NCBI GenBank assembly: GCA_024305405.1
Contig: JAKNDB010000068.1
Coordinates: 5,199,501-5,263,500, forward strand
Length of the DNA stretch: 64,000 nucleotides
Origin: Dirofilaria immitis
Lineage: Eukaryota; Nematoda; Chromadorea; Rhabditida; Onchocercidae
Reading direction: 5' to 3'
The notes beneath the pieces were generated by a model. That model was not told where the DNA came from, ran no database searches, and worked only from the letters and a program-made list of their open reading frames with translations. Shown here one piece after another: positions 1 through 15,000 of this stretch. Positions within the stretch are counted from its first letter, which is position 1. The number at the start of each line of letters is the position of its first letter. The translations under genes were made by a program, and so were the position numbers.

Positions 1-3000
1 TTTTAAAATCCAAAAATTTTTATGTCCATCAATACAAATATGTTATTTGCGCTACATGTTTATATATTTAAGATAATTATACATTTGTGAATTTTTATAT
101 TATTAATTATTCCTATATATTTAACATTATTTGAGTAATCAAAATAAATAAAAATGAAATATTTGATTGAATTCAATTTCAAAATCAAAAATTTTATTTC
201 AGATGTTGTGAATATTATTGATAATGCAATTTTAAATAATCGTATATGTGTTTTGCCATCTTTTATCCTTTAATATTTATGAAGAATGGATACGATAAAA
301 AATTCGGTTAAAGCATTTCTATAAGTTCTACGAGAATATTTCAAATATTCATCCTAGAAAAAATTTACCTATCATGCTATCCCCAATTTAATTCATTACT
401 TACCTATATCATGTTCGTATTTTATTACGAATAATTTAAAATTCCAATAAAAGAATGTACCTCCTTTTATTTCTAATTTTTCACATCGTCTGAATTTAGA
501 ATGTTTATTTGAAAGTTCTAAATAATTCTCGAATATTTACGCTTAAATTACTCCTACTCTACCTCCATTACGAATTCAATGTCATTTTATGACCTTTGCT
601 TTTGGTTCCTTATCTATCTTAATAGATGGATATATAAATCTCTCCATGATTTCTCTTTTCTACCTACCGGATATTTAATATATTTTGCAAAACAAGCACA
701 ATATAATTAATCTCTCGATATGGTAACGCTCTGAATAGCACAAATTATGAGACTGATGAAATGGCCGAATATGTTTCTCCCTAATTATAATTATCATTAC
801 CTGGAATCTTTCTAATCTTCGAGATCATTTTAAATATTAATGGCAAACATCAAGTTTTAAAATTTCAAATTAAAATATAATGATTTCCGCTAAAATTTTT
901 TTATGCTAGGTATTATCCGATGATCCCTCGTAAGAATGAAAACGCTCATAAAGTTGCCAGAAGCAACTCTATCCTAATTATTTGATTCCAAAAGATTCCG
1001 CTTTTCAGCCATCTTTTTATTATTTACTTTTATACACAATCCTCATACTGCATCATTTCTCAATATTTCGAGAATCTCAAGAGTCTAACTGAATAAATTT
1101 GAAACTGTGTAAGATCATTTTTTAAACGTTTCAAAATGCTATTTTAAATTTCATCTCTTCAGTATGATTAAATTGACATTAATTATATGGTCAATACGTG
1201 ATAAATAAGCATTATTACTTCACTTTTCATTCACTGAGATTCTCGATGGACAATTTCTGCCGAATTATTCATTCGAAAGGATGTAATAAATAAATCTCAC
1301 CTAATTTTCCTATTTATTTATTTACTTTAAAAACTTGCTTATTATCTATGCATTTGTTATTAATCAATATAGTATTTGCATTATGCAAATTAAAAATTAA
1401 GTATATAAGTTTAAAAGAAAGGTGACATCATTGTATAATTCTATGTTTATTATTTTTAGGATTATTTTTATCTATTAGACGTTCATTTTTTTTTTCATTT
1501 CTCAAAGAGTTTTGATAAATTTATAAGAAAATTTTAAATCAAATAATTTTACCAAAAATGAAAATATTTTTTTCAAATTTGAATTATAAAGGAAAGTTTT
1601 ACATGAGCAATTTGTTTATTATATTTCATTTAAATGTTTCCATATTGAATATTGAATTGAATTCGTTTATGAAAATATCTATCTTTTATGATTAATAGAT
1701 ATGAATAAATAGCTAAATTGAAATGATATTTTGTGAGATAAAATTGATATTAAAAAGAATTACAACATTAGCAAATTCATATAAGGCAGTACCAGGCACA
1801 ATAAAAGTCATCAAAAAGATAATCACAAAAATGATATCTTATTATTATTATGTTGTTATGATAGATGCTTATTTAAAGAGTATTCAAAAATAATTTTATT
1901 ATTATTTGACAACAACGAGCTTTTTCCATCATCTTATTTAGAAGAAAACTTTTTGTATTATTTATAAAAATTATAAAATTTCGAAATAATCATGAAAAAT
2001 TAGAATTAAAAAAATTCTATCAGATTACATATCTATGAAAATTTAAAGTGTTGAATAATCATAATTACTTCAAAATTTTTAAATAATAATAACAATAAGG
2101 TATAAATTTACGTAGAATGCAAAATGTTCTCTTAAATTTGGAGATTTAAAGATAAAAATATGATAACGATAAACAAGCTCTTAGTGAAATCCCATTTATC
2201 AACCAACCATCGTTTTATCATTTACTCAATTATTTTGTTGTTAAATATAAGACAGTGTGGAATGTTTGATTCTATCACTTACTATTATTACTTATTTATT
2301 TATTTACTATTGTTAGTATTTTAATTTATTTATTTAACACTGTTATCATTATTAATATTGTCCTGAAAATTTTCAGGATAAGAATAAACATATGCAATGA
2401 TAAAAATAAAATACATCTTCATACATCTTTCGTAAAAAATGATATAAAAGTAGTGTTATTCTAGTTGATTAATTAATTTCAAACTGAATTTTTTTCCATA
2501 AAGTTTGCCAGATCTTTTTAAATTTTAATCAACACGCTGATATTTATATTTTATCATATTATGCCATTTTCATTTTCTCCTTTTCTATCTTTTTTAAATT
2601 TTATTTTACTTTTTATATTATTTATGAAACAAATTAGAACAAACTTTTCGATTTTTCCATTTTTTTGCATTTTGTACTAATATCAATTGCAAATTAATTT
2701 CCTTTTTAAATTCGAATTTTTTAAAATCATTTTTACTCCATTAACTTTCTGATTAATTTTTAAGTTGAATGTCATGATAAATGCTTGTTTTTATTGATTA
2801 ATTATTACTATGCTATGCTAATTTTAGTATCAAAATTATTCAATTTAAATCGATACAAATATAATTAATAGCTTATTTAAAAAAAAAAATAAAAACTAAA
2901 ATACGCTGAATTTTTATTTCCTAACAGAATATTACTTTCATTGGGAAGCGAACTTTTATCTAAATTAAATAAAATTAATTCATTTAAATTAATTCAAAAA

Positions 3001-4576
3001 ATTAAATTAATTCATGAGTTATAATATTTTATATCCAATCATTATTTTCATTAAATCAATCTTTTGCTTTGAAAAGGACATGAAATAATTCCACGGTTAA
3101 TTAATTAAATAATTAATATGAATGATATATTTGTTATATCGTGAATGGCTCCCTGTAGAAATGTTATCATATTATCTATATACCACTAATTTTTGATCAT
3201 ATCAGGAATCATCCCTATTTATAATATGATTGATGAGAATAGCGATAATAACTAAGAATAATGGAGAGAGAGAAATGGTAAACATTTCACTGAAATGATA
3301 ACGAGTGATCGAGGAAAGAGCGATTTATTGAGATTAAATTATTATCATTTGATCTATTATAGAAATCAACTTGTAATCGGTATAATTATTGATTTTAATT
3401 GCTATATCATTTTGTTTCATTTTTAATATTATAACTATAATTTAATATAATACTTTATGCCAAAAAGTCAAAAAGAGTCTAAAGCCTTTTCTCTTTCATA
3501 GATTATTTTATTGCTTTAAATATAATTTTATATTTACTTGTAAAGTTTTTTAGCAAATTAATTATTTCATAAGAATCACTAAATTATAGTGATGTTAAAA
3601 TACGAATCATTAAATGATAATAATGTCAAAATAGAACATTTAATTGTCAAAAAACAAATAATTAAATTATTTATTTATATTTTTCATATTTTGCTTGCAA
3701 CAATATTCACATCAATTTATCATTGTCATATCATTGTTATCGTTATAATTTAACTTTTTCTTTCAGATTATTAAATCTAATTTTGCTCATATTTTAATTA
3801 ATGAAATAATTCGAAATATTATTTTGCATGAAATGATTTTGGATATTTAAAGAAATCTTATGAAATCAATGATTTTATTTAAATTTGTTTAAAGTAATTG
3901 CCAGAAATAATATACAGTAGGATAGTTTTTGGACGAAATGTTTTATTAACCAAATCGAGACTGAACATGTTAATTAGTAAAGATTAAAAATTCATTAAAT
4001 TTGAAACATAAAATGATTCGATCATTGCGTAATTAGTATTTTGATCAAACGTTACTGTAGTTAATGGTAACTTATACTTAAATTACAAAGAAGCGATTAT
4101 AATAAATTATTTTAGGCTTGCTTGAGTGAAAGTTCACTAATCCTGTTTGAAACACTTATCATCATCTTGAGATTATCCGATCAATATGTATTAATTATTT
4201 CACTGTCAAATAGATTTTAAATTTTCATTTCAGTGCTGCATTCTTTAACGATACAAAATTTTAATCATAAATAAATAAATTATTATAATTTGTGTTTTCA
4301 TATTATAATTTTCAGTTTAATTTAATTATTCTATTACCCATCGTGATATATAAAGTTGCAATAATTATTTTAATCATAATTAACTAATAACTGAAAGCAT
4401 TCCTTATCACTAACATAATTTGTAATTATTTAATCAAAAATTCACACGGCAACTTTTTTATATAAATGCCAATTTTGAATAATAAATTTGCCTTGCCATC
4501 TCCTTCGGTACACAAATATTAATTTCAAATTAATCAACTTGAGGAATATTTGTGATATTATGCAGATTTGTATTTC

Positions 4577-4643
4577 CTTTTTCTCTCTTTCTCTCTCTCT
4601 CCCTCTTTCTCTCTTTCTTCTTTCATTTTCTCTCTCTCTCTAT
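4577..4643. repeat. CT-rich pyrimidine tract
   Basis: Almost uninterrupted C and T, largely TCTC/CTTT units, over about 65 bases. It is low-complexity sequence in the gene-poor region, and no gene is near enough for it to be a splice-acceptor tract. Confidence 0.8.
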
Positions 4644-6705
4644 AGAATGTTCCATTGAAGGTCATTCTTGGGCAATGTTATCTCCTGTTTTTATTTACCA
4701 TTAACAATGTGCACACTTGAATAATGAAAGCATTACCCGATTTATAGGTCATCGTTATTTCCTCAAATTTCATCAATTATAGTATCATTTTATTTTGCTC
4801 ATAAATGATATCAATAGTGCGACCGGTATGATTACTTGATATTATTATAATAATATATCCATTTATACTTTACTGCATAAATAACCTTTAACCTTTGATA
4901 TCAATTTTTAAGATTCCAGGTAAAGTTAAGTTTGATATTAAAATGACCTTTTGTAACAATTTATGAAATCAAGTGGCAAAAGTAAGATCAATATTTTCTG
5001 TTAATCCTTAGGATATTCTCAAAAATAATGTGAAATCATCAAGTTATTCATAAATTAATTTTTCTATTATCAATTAATAGTTAGCAAAACTACTCCTAAT
5101 ATCTAATATCAAATAAATAAAATTAAGTTCACAAAATCTATGCAAATTTCTGAGCTGTTTATTGAAGAGCTTTAAAGCGAATAAATATAATAAAAGGAAG
5201 CTTTGCTAAACTCAACATCATTTCAAGGATTGTTGCAATTTCTCGAATGACTTATTAGGGCGATATTCAAAGTTGATTCGTTAATGATTTCGAATTACAT
5301 CTTAAAAATATCTGGTCCTTGGCCTTTAATTAGTCAATATTATATATATCAAAATTATTCATTTAGCGAATGTCATAACATTTTAAAATAAGTTAATTAT
5401 TTAAAATTTTTGTTCTCTTTTTACTACTCGAGAAGTTAAAATTGCATTGTTTATTTATTTCTTTTCTAAAGTTTTTTTTTGGTGTAACCACACGACAAAA
5501 AAATTTGAATATCTGATTGAAAAAGATATAATCACTTTAAAAAGGAATTTAATTATTCTATCGTTTGACTCGAATTTCATTTTCAAATTCTCAATCAAGG
5601 TTTGTTAAATTCAATTTTTGAGATTAAATCATTTGGCCATTAATATTCATTTTAAATTATTTACTCTATTCAAAAATATTGATTATTTTACTTCTTTTGG
5701 TTTTTTCTCCCATATTCTTAATGAATTTTCCGAAGGAAATTTTCATAAAAACATTATGGTAAATGAATAACCTTTAAATTTAAATGATGAAAATAATTTC
5801 GATGAAATTATTCTAAATTTCATTTACTAGTCTAGCAAACTTTTTGTAAGACACTTTTGCTTTTCTTATTGAAAATCAAATAAACTACTTGGAACTATTT
5901 CAGAAATTTGTAGAATTTTCAGAATTATCTAATTCCTTAAATCGAAATGATAAAAATTTTAAAAATTTTATTCTTTTTACTTCATGCAATGACAGCACTT
6001 TTTATGGTTCATATTGAAATCTTATGGACTAAATTAGAATATGTCAGAGAATTGAGTGTTCATTTTTATATAACTTACTAGTCACTCTATCATGTAGATA
6101 AAATACCAGTATTTGTATCATTAATAGCATCAATATTACGGTAATATATCGTAACTTTAAAAGATTTAAGAGAACGTTAAATTTCGAATATATAATTGTT
6201 CTCGAACTAATTTAACTTCTAATTCAAATTCGTTTCACAATTTTGTTGTCATTCATCTTTGTTAAGCTTAAATGCTGCCTTATGATGGAACTTCTGTTCT
6301 TGTATTTCCATTTCAGCAATGAGTTAAAATTTTTGTAAATCGGATTAAAAATTATTCCTATTTACAAAATTTCTTCACAGTTCAAAAATTACTAACTTTT
6401 GTTTTTTAATAATTGCTTTAACATTTTTCCATTTTTACTAATTATTTCCGAAAATACATTCTAACAGCAGCAATTAGTATTGATAACAATAATAAGCACT
6501 AATAATAGTAATTATAATTATCATAACAAATATAAAATAACTATAGATAACAATAATCGTGATAATGAAATCCATAATAAAGATTTTTTCTGAAATGAAA
6601 ATCTTCACACAATGTAAAATTGAAATTGCTTGACCCTTAAGATGAAAGGCATTCAGAATTTCGTAAATAAGATAATTTTGTTTCAGCTTACATGTCCAAA
6701 ATAGC

Positions 6706-6725
6706 TAGGCTTAAGACTAAGCCTA
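6706..6725. repeat. 8-bp perfect inverted repeat (TAGGCTTA)
   Basis: TAGGCTTA, a 4-base spacer AGAC, then TAAGCCTA. The arms are perfect. The same AGGCTT word recurs as a palindrome at 11959-11970 and singly near 12176. Confidence 0.7.
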
Positions 6726-9700
6726 AGTTGTCATTTCTTTCTTCCTCTTCTCGTTTTTTTTTCAAAAAATATTGAAACATTTATAGAAAAGATTAAATTT
6801 TGATACTGGAAATAATCCAGAAGTATTAATAAAGAATGTAAAATTTTTCCTCACTTCATTTATGAAACAAATATTTAAGCGACTTTTTCAATTTTCATTT
6901 AATAAATTCTTAATTTTCTTTATAAAATTAATAATTTATAATTGATAAAGGAATCAATGTATTAAGTTAATCATGATGAATACTTTTCATTGTTATAATG
7001 ATATGAAATAGATTATTAAACTATTATTCATAATAAATAATTGTTGTTGTTATAAAAATATATATGCCAAATATGGCTATACAAATATACGAAAGAACAA
7101 CAGGTGTGTAAATATAAAATTTTTAGATTTATATAGTTGAAGTAAAATATTTTTAATTTAAAGGGATACTTAAAATAATCAAGTAAATAGAATGAGTGAT
7201 TTATAATAAACAAAAGAAGCCAAGAAATGGCTTGGAGCTATATCGGATGTTGGTTATTTGCTTTATTCAACAATAATTCCCCGGAGGAGAATTTGTAAGC
7301 AGAGGTCAGAAGGCTTGGCTACTTTTTCTTCCTTTTTCCAGACTAGGATTCATTTTTAACTTTAAAGTAAACTGCTTTGTTTCTTTCTAATATTGGGACA
7401 ATTTTCATTATTTTTACCTCTTCTTTAAAGTTAGCTAATTACTAGTCTATTTTTTCCAGGCCTATTTAATATTTTATTATTTAAAACTATTCCACTTTTT
7501 CTATTTCTTTTCTTTTTAATCTTAAACTATTCTTTTGCATTTTTCAAAAAATTTTGCCATTTTATTCTTTTTCAGATGAAGTTTAACTACTTTTACTTTT
7601 TTTTTCATTTTAATTTTTATGTTTAAATCATTTAATGGTAAAAATTTTAAGCTATTCAATATTAGCAGTTATTCACATTGTTGACGAATCTATTCCTTCT
7701 CATCAAATAAAGCTTATTCATCAAGCATTGAATGGGCCAACTTCGCGATACTGATGATATGGGCTGTCATTAAAAGCTCAAAGTATAATTCAATTTTTTC
7801 TTTCGAAATGCAATAATTGCAAATCTGGTTACTGGCCAACAAAAAGACAGACAGACGATGGTTACATGAATATGTCAATAATAGAATATACTTTTAGAAG
7901 CAATCAAACTTTTAGAAGCAATCAAAATTAAATCAAATAGCTAATTTGATTTTCATAATTCAATTTTTTAAAAGTATCATACTATTTAATATTTCTATTT
8001 TCTGGCCGTTAAGCTTTAAGCTTTCCTGATCCGTAACATACATTGACTAACTAATCTAAATCATTTTATATAATTTGAAATTGAAAATTTCTGGGAGTAT
8101 TTCCTATTTTCTAAATTTTTGAAAAAACAATTTGACTTATTTTAATGAAAAAAATGCCAATAAATGATTAATATCATAAAAATTTCGAAGTAAAAATATT
8201 TCAAAAAAATACGGTATGAAGCATTAAATTTAGTAGAATAATAATAAAAAAATTTACAACTTTTTGTTATTTTATTTCATCTTTCAAAGAAAAAGCTTTA
8301 TTCTTTCCTTGCATTTTTTGATAGTATTCGCTGATATGATGTTATCATTTAATTGCTAAGGTATTTTTTCATTTGTTACTTGCTAAAAGCAATCAAAATA
8401 GGAATAGAAATTATTTTCTTTTGGACAATTTTGACATTTTATGAATCGATTATTAATCATGCTTGGTGATTGAAAAACTGATTATCAGTATGAATGGTAT
8501 GATCATTAACTTGAACTTTAAATTAATAGAATTATTAAAGTATATTTTACTTTTCGTAAAATATCGTAAAATTTGTAGCTATTAAGTGATATACCAATAT
8601 TCATAAAATAAATAGCAATGCGATAAGTCAAAAAAATTTCTTAAAACACGAAGAAATTGTAGTAGCATTTATTCAAAATATTTATATTATTCACAAAAGC
8701 AGAAACTTATCATTTAACTTTGGTAATTATCATCTATGCATTTTATTTAGAAATCTCCAGAATGAACTTCAATCTCTTACATGCGCAGAAAAAATCAGCT
8801 TTACATTTTTCTTGAAAAATTATTAAAGCAATCATGGAATTTTCGGCAGAATCCAATATTCTTATAAATGCATAAAGGCCAGATGGAAATTTTTGATTCA
8901 AAAAAATGGGGAATTTTTATCGAAAATTTTGATTGTTAATACGATAATTAAAAATTATGTTTTCTAGGAAATATTTAATCAAAATTCATTTTAAATATTT
9001 ATTATTTAAAATAAATTTATAATCATAAATAATAAATTTATTAGGTTTTTTTAAAATTTTCTTTTTCGAAAAGTTATTTTAAGTTATATTTTTAATAGAT
9101 GTTTCTTCGGTTTTATCAAATATTTAATCAAACATACAAATATATGTTTAAAATATATCCTCTGTTCTAATGTTTGTTTAAGCCAAATCATTGATCCTTT
9201 TAATGAATGACATCTTGGATAGAATTCAAAATTCATTTATAGCCTTTTTTGTTTACATCTCTTAGTCGAAATATTATTTTGTGCTTTGTTCAACGAATCG
9301 TTTAATATTAAAAATAACTTACATAATTAAACGCATATACACGTACTACACGTGAACACATACGCGGACGTATATTTATAAACCATAATGGAAGATGGAA
9401 AAACAATGATCATAGAATGAACAATAAGAGAATTCGTTTTTTTTAAATAAAATTCATATTGTAGATATAAAATACATCATTTCTCGATTATAATGGATAT
9501 TGCTGGCATTGCTTAAATTTGTTTTTGATAATGCTTATCCAAGGTTAAAGGTTATCTTATTTTATTCTTTTCAATTCTCTATTGTTTTTGATTTAATTAT
9601 AAAATAGTTATGGAATAAATGGGATTTTTTCAATTTCAATTGTTCGTAAACATCTCTGATCATATCTAATGAAATTTTGAGTATAATTTAATCGATTGAA

Positions 9701-11958
9701 ACAACGCTTTATATTTTCAATTCTTTAATCAAAGGGAAGGAATTGGAGTGAGTGATTCAAGCTAAAATAGATTAGAATAAGCTAAACTAGTTTGAGTTAA
9801 ACTAAAATGAGCCAAGCCAAGCTTCATGTCAATTCTATCCAATGCATTCAAAATTTAATTGTTGCAATGCATAATGCTCTTTGGCTAAAACTGACAAAAT
9901 TTTGTCGCAATGCTTATATTTGTTAAAAATTTAGAAAACGAAATAAAAAAATCATAATAAACGATTGGTTCTTTTAAAGAATGGTTCGAGACATTTCAAA
10001 TTTAGAAGAAAAAAATAAGAAAATAAATGTAACATATGGATCATTTCGAGAATTTTTATTCAATCTCGGTAAGTCTTATTTAACTTAAATTTCAACTTAA
10101 TAAATCTTATTTATTGCATTTTCTTCTATCTTAAATAAATTTGATTTTTATAAATTTCCCAAAAACTAATTTTTAAAAAATACAAATAATAGGAAATAAA
10201 AAAATAATAATTCTTTTCAAAAAAATATACGGAGAAAGAAAAATAATCTGTAATTTTTCTTAAAAATATGTTTGTTGCATTATTTACAAATTTCGGAAAA
10301 TGAGAAAAAAATTTTACAAGTTGCTTATTTAAAGATGACAGTTCGATGATATCAATGGTTGCTTTTTCTATATGATTGATATGACGATAATAGAATATGG
10401 CATTTCTCCCATTTATTATCTTAGGTTTAAATCATTAATGAGATATCGAGAACGAAGTAATTAATTTATTGATTCAATAGATAGACCTTGTCCATCATTT
10501 GGTTATGTTTGAAATTTAAAGTACCAATTAGAAAATTTTCTATATAATCAGAACGTTCTAACGAAGAATTGGCAGGCAAATGGTCTTTTCTTTTTTCTTT
10601 CCTTCTTTTTTAATTCATATTTCAATTTATTTAGCCTTGAAAAATCTGTTTAAAATTTCATCCTTCTATCATCTAACTCCGATCACTTTATTTATGAAAC
10701 CGGTTTTGCTCCTTTCTCGCGCATTTCACTTTATCGTTGAAATATTTAATTAATTTCACTTTCTTTTTCTGATATCAAGCATTTACCGACCATTGATGGA
10801 AAAAATGAAACCATTCGATTCAACAATTCTTTCACTTTCTTTGCTTAAAATGATTGCATCCGTGTGTTGATTAATATATCTGTTCGAATTCGCATAAATT
10901 TATTATCTTTATATTCATATTCATTGACCAATTTTACGTATCTCCTACGTGAATGAATTTATGTTAAGAGAGAATCTATGCTTATCAATTAATAGGTTCA
11001 ATGTTGATAAGCTTTTTGAGAATCTAACTAAGTTGTTAAACTGTGTTCTGGTAAAATATTTATTAACTTTTATAGAACTTATTTTAAAAATCATCTTCAT
11101 GACATAATTTTTCTTGTTTTTTTAAAATTTACCTCAAATTAAATTTTTAATATAATAATACTTCTACCTTCTTGTCTCATAAAACGCATTTTTCATCGTT
11201 CTGAAATGATGAAAAGATAGAAATGAAAATTTAGAAGAGAAATGAAGATAAAATGGATGATAATAGGTGATAACGATATCTGATAGAAAAGGAAAAGATA
11301 ATAAAAATATCCCATTCGTATTTTCAAAAAAAATTTATTAAATGATTTTCAAGTGAAAGCTTTTCAACATCCTTACTTTTTTTGTTTCCACTAAATTTAG
11401 ATAAGTTAGTTTCAAGACAAGAAATGAAGAATATAACTATAATCAAAAAGTAATTTTTAAAGTAATTTTCCGGAATTAATGAATATTTTTTGATAATATC
11501 GTCATCTCCTATGTTATTCATGCTTATCTGATAATATTGTCGCGAATTCTTATCCCATCATTTATTACATCCATTATATTCACCTGATAGTATTGATGTG
11601 AATTCATCGTCGCTTATTCAATTCTTTATATTTTTCATTGATTGGATTGCAACCGCATGATGAAAATAATCATAAATAGTTTTACTAAATTGAAAACTTT
11701 ATTAAGTCTCTATCAAATTAAACCTTTTAAATTTCCATTCCACTATTACTTTTTTCTCTTCCTTTCTTTCCTCTCTCTCCCTGCTTTTCTCTTTTTCTTG
11801 AAGGATACATGATATTTTTAATGTCTTTAAATATATAATGAATATGTCATCGTCTGAACATTATCATTTATAATATTATTATTTACATATGAGAATCCGT
11901 CTGCGACATCATCACTTTATTATTCGGCTTGCCTTTTTTAGCCTATGTCTAGCTATTA

Positions 11959-11970
11959 AAGCCTAGGCTT
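11959..11970. repeat. 12-bp palindrome AAGCCTAGGCTT
   Basis: Perfect 12-base palindrome sharing the AGGCTT half-site with the hairpin at 6706-6725. Further AGGCT words lie nearby (about 11984 and 12176). Confidence 0.7.
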
Positions 11971-12070
11971 GTTTTTGTAATCACTTTAGGCTGAACCCCG
12001 ATAAAAAGAAAGAGAAACGAGAGTTCGTTATACATTTTTTTCCTTCCGCCATCTTTTCTTTTTTTTTAAC

Positions 12071-12093
12071 TGTCGTCGTCATCATCGACGACA
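12071..12093. repeat. 8-bp inverted repeat with 7-base loop (TGTCGTCG)
   Basis: TGTCGTCG, loop TCATCAT, then CGACGACA. The arms are perfect and CpG-rich, which is unusual against this AT-rich background. No gene is attached, so a structured RNA or a binding site cannot be told apart. Confidence 0.65.
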
Positions 12094-15000
12094 TAATTAA
12101 GTCTTAGGCATCTGCTGAGACCAGAAGAATTAAATGAGACCAGGAGCTTTTATATCCAAAAATGAATATCTATTGCTAGGCTTGTTTTAGTAGATGCTTC
12201 ATTTTAGTTGATACGCATTTTTTTGCTTTCTTTCTCTTTTCTCTTTCTTTCTCACTTGTTTTCTTAAAATTTTTAAATTAAAAATTAATTAAAATATGCA
12301 AATGAAATTGCTCTTTTTTATCCTTTTTGTTGATCTCATTTTTCCTCTTCTTTTCTTGCAAAACTTTCTAATCAAATATAACTCAGATTTTAAATTCAAT
12401 TATTCTCATAATTATCTTTTGATCAATTCCTATATTATAGTTTTTATTGGTATATATTTAATTTCATCTTATAAGCTTTTCATTTTGCATTCTTAAAATA
12501 TTATTATCAAATCAATTCAATCAGAAAATATAATTGTATAATAAGAGAAATGGCGAGAAACAGTGTTAAATCAAATTCAATTTCATGATGATAGATTTTA
12601 AATGATTAAAAATTATTTTTAGCATATCATATATCAAGAATGTTCTTCATAGGCTAATAAATTTCATTAATTTTTAAAAGAAATGCTTCTCATTTTGTTA
12701 ATTTACGAAATAGATTTAAAATTAAAATTTTTCCCAACATAACAAAATATCAATAGTGATAATAATAATGATTCAGCATATCAATGCAGAATTTGAATCT
12801 AATATCGATTAACATTTATTGAAAAAATTCATCGATGTCTAAAATGCTGCATATATCATTCAATACAAACAGATTTGAAACATATAACTTATTTATCATT
12901 TCGAATATATCAAGGAATACGATTTGTGCCAGAATTGCCCTGCTATACCAAAATTACCTTTGTTATTTTGTCATACTTAAGATATCATTATATCAAGTCT
13001 ACTTTTACAAAACCGATAATTAATTTCATATTTTTTTCTGATAGCATACAAAATACAAATCAAAAGAAAAACACATAATGTTTTCCAATTGTAACAAAAA
13101 CTTCCAAAATATTATGATTTATTAGATATCATTAACTTATTTAATTCATTTCTTGTTTTAATTCATCAAATTCAGATTTTGAATTTAAATTTATCAAGAT
13201 TATTATCTTCTCTTAGCATTCATCTAATCTGATCTTTTAAATTTCACTTGAATGATAAATTATGCAATCAGATCAAGTCAGAATTTTTTTAGATATATGT
13301 TTATTTATAGTTGTATAATTATATATATTTATTTACAAAATTCTATTGCATTTCATGGTTCATTTGAGAAGAGATAGGATGACGAGAAAACCGATGGGAA
13401 ATGGAAATGACAAAGCTTCTAAATTTCATTTATCATATAATTGCCCATTTTTCATTATTTATTTTTTCATTTCCATTTAAAATTGGTTAAATTAAGTTTG
13501 TATTTTTTCATCTTTTTTAGCTTCGTTTTTTCGCTTTTCAAACTATAATTATTTTCAACTTTATCAAACCTTTTCATGCATTATTTATATGTTAAATCAA
13601 TTATAAATGCACAAAACAATTAAACAAATTAATTATTGAAAAATTATATTTGTATAAAAATTATAAATTAATAAATTGGGACCAATTTTTTTCGAATTCT
13701 ATTTAATTTGTTTTTTTGATTTGGTAATTTTTCTCTTTTTAGTATTTTTCTTTCTAATTTTTTTTTTGGAATATTCTTTATTAATTTATATTTCATTTTT
13801 ATTCTAAATTAATGTTTATTATTTTTATACATTCTCATTAGTAGAATTGTCTTTCAGTTATTCATTTAAATTACTATTTCAGATTAGTATTTCATCTTTT
13901 CAATTAATTTGCTTTTTCCCTCTCAGTTTTTCATTTCGAATTCATTTCATATTTTCAAATTTTTTCTAATTACTTCGTTTAATTGATTTTTGATAGAAAA
14001 ATCATTTTTATATTAAAAAGGATCAAAATATTAGGAATAGTTTTTTCTTTTTTCAACATATAACATAACAATGATTTTCTGTAAATTTGTTTATGAAAAA
14101 ATATTATTTAGAGAAATATTTTTAAAATTTTTTCTTTCCAAACCATTTATAATTAATTATTAAAAGAAATATTGAAAAAAATTCACCATTTATCGTATTA
14201 ACTGAACAAATGTATAAAATATATAAATTAACGAATAAATATTTCAATATTCAAAAATTAATTATTATTTAAGAGATATTATAGATAAAATAAACTTTGA
14301 ACATTTTAAATTTATCAGCTGGAACTATTACTACAATATATATCGATAAACAATTATTGCATCATTTGTATAATACTTATCCAATATAACTAGGTTAACT
14401 TTTATAGCTCTATTATTGTTGGCTTCATTTATTTCATTATTCCCGAAGTCAGGAAAGTTTTAGTCCTACATGATTAATCAATTAAATGATTCCATTCTTT
14501 GTAATTTTTACTGTGACTTTTTTCTTGATAGAACAAAAATAATTCTATTATGATAAATATAAGCTTAACTATGATTTTGCCCGTCTTAATTATTGTTAAT
14601 TAAATAATCATGAAAATATGACGATTAAATCATTATAATGAATATTTATTGTGATGCTTTTAATACTATCCTTATCTTCTTACAAACAATTAACATTTAG
14701 TAATATCTGAAAAATTTTACTGTTATTGTTGTTAAAAGAAAGATATGATTTTCTTTGATTAGACAAATTAAATGTTTTCATTTTATTTTTGTAAATAATT
14801 AACAATACTTTCTTATATATTTCTAATTTTGATAATTTCTAGCTAAAATTTAAGTTTAAATTTCATCTATTCTTCATGCAAATAAGATAGCAGAATTTTG
14901 ACATTTTTAAATGATTATATTTAATTAGCAACAACTTATACATATGTGATGAATGAATATTGTGAAACATTGTATGACCTATAAAAATAGGTCACTTATA

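Noticed and set aside
7227..7298. 23-codon ORF with a hydrophobic start (MAWSYIGCWLFALF)
   Set aside because: A GTAAGC donor-like site near its end is suggestive of a first exon, but no downstream exon was found.
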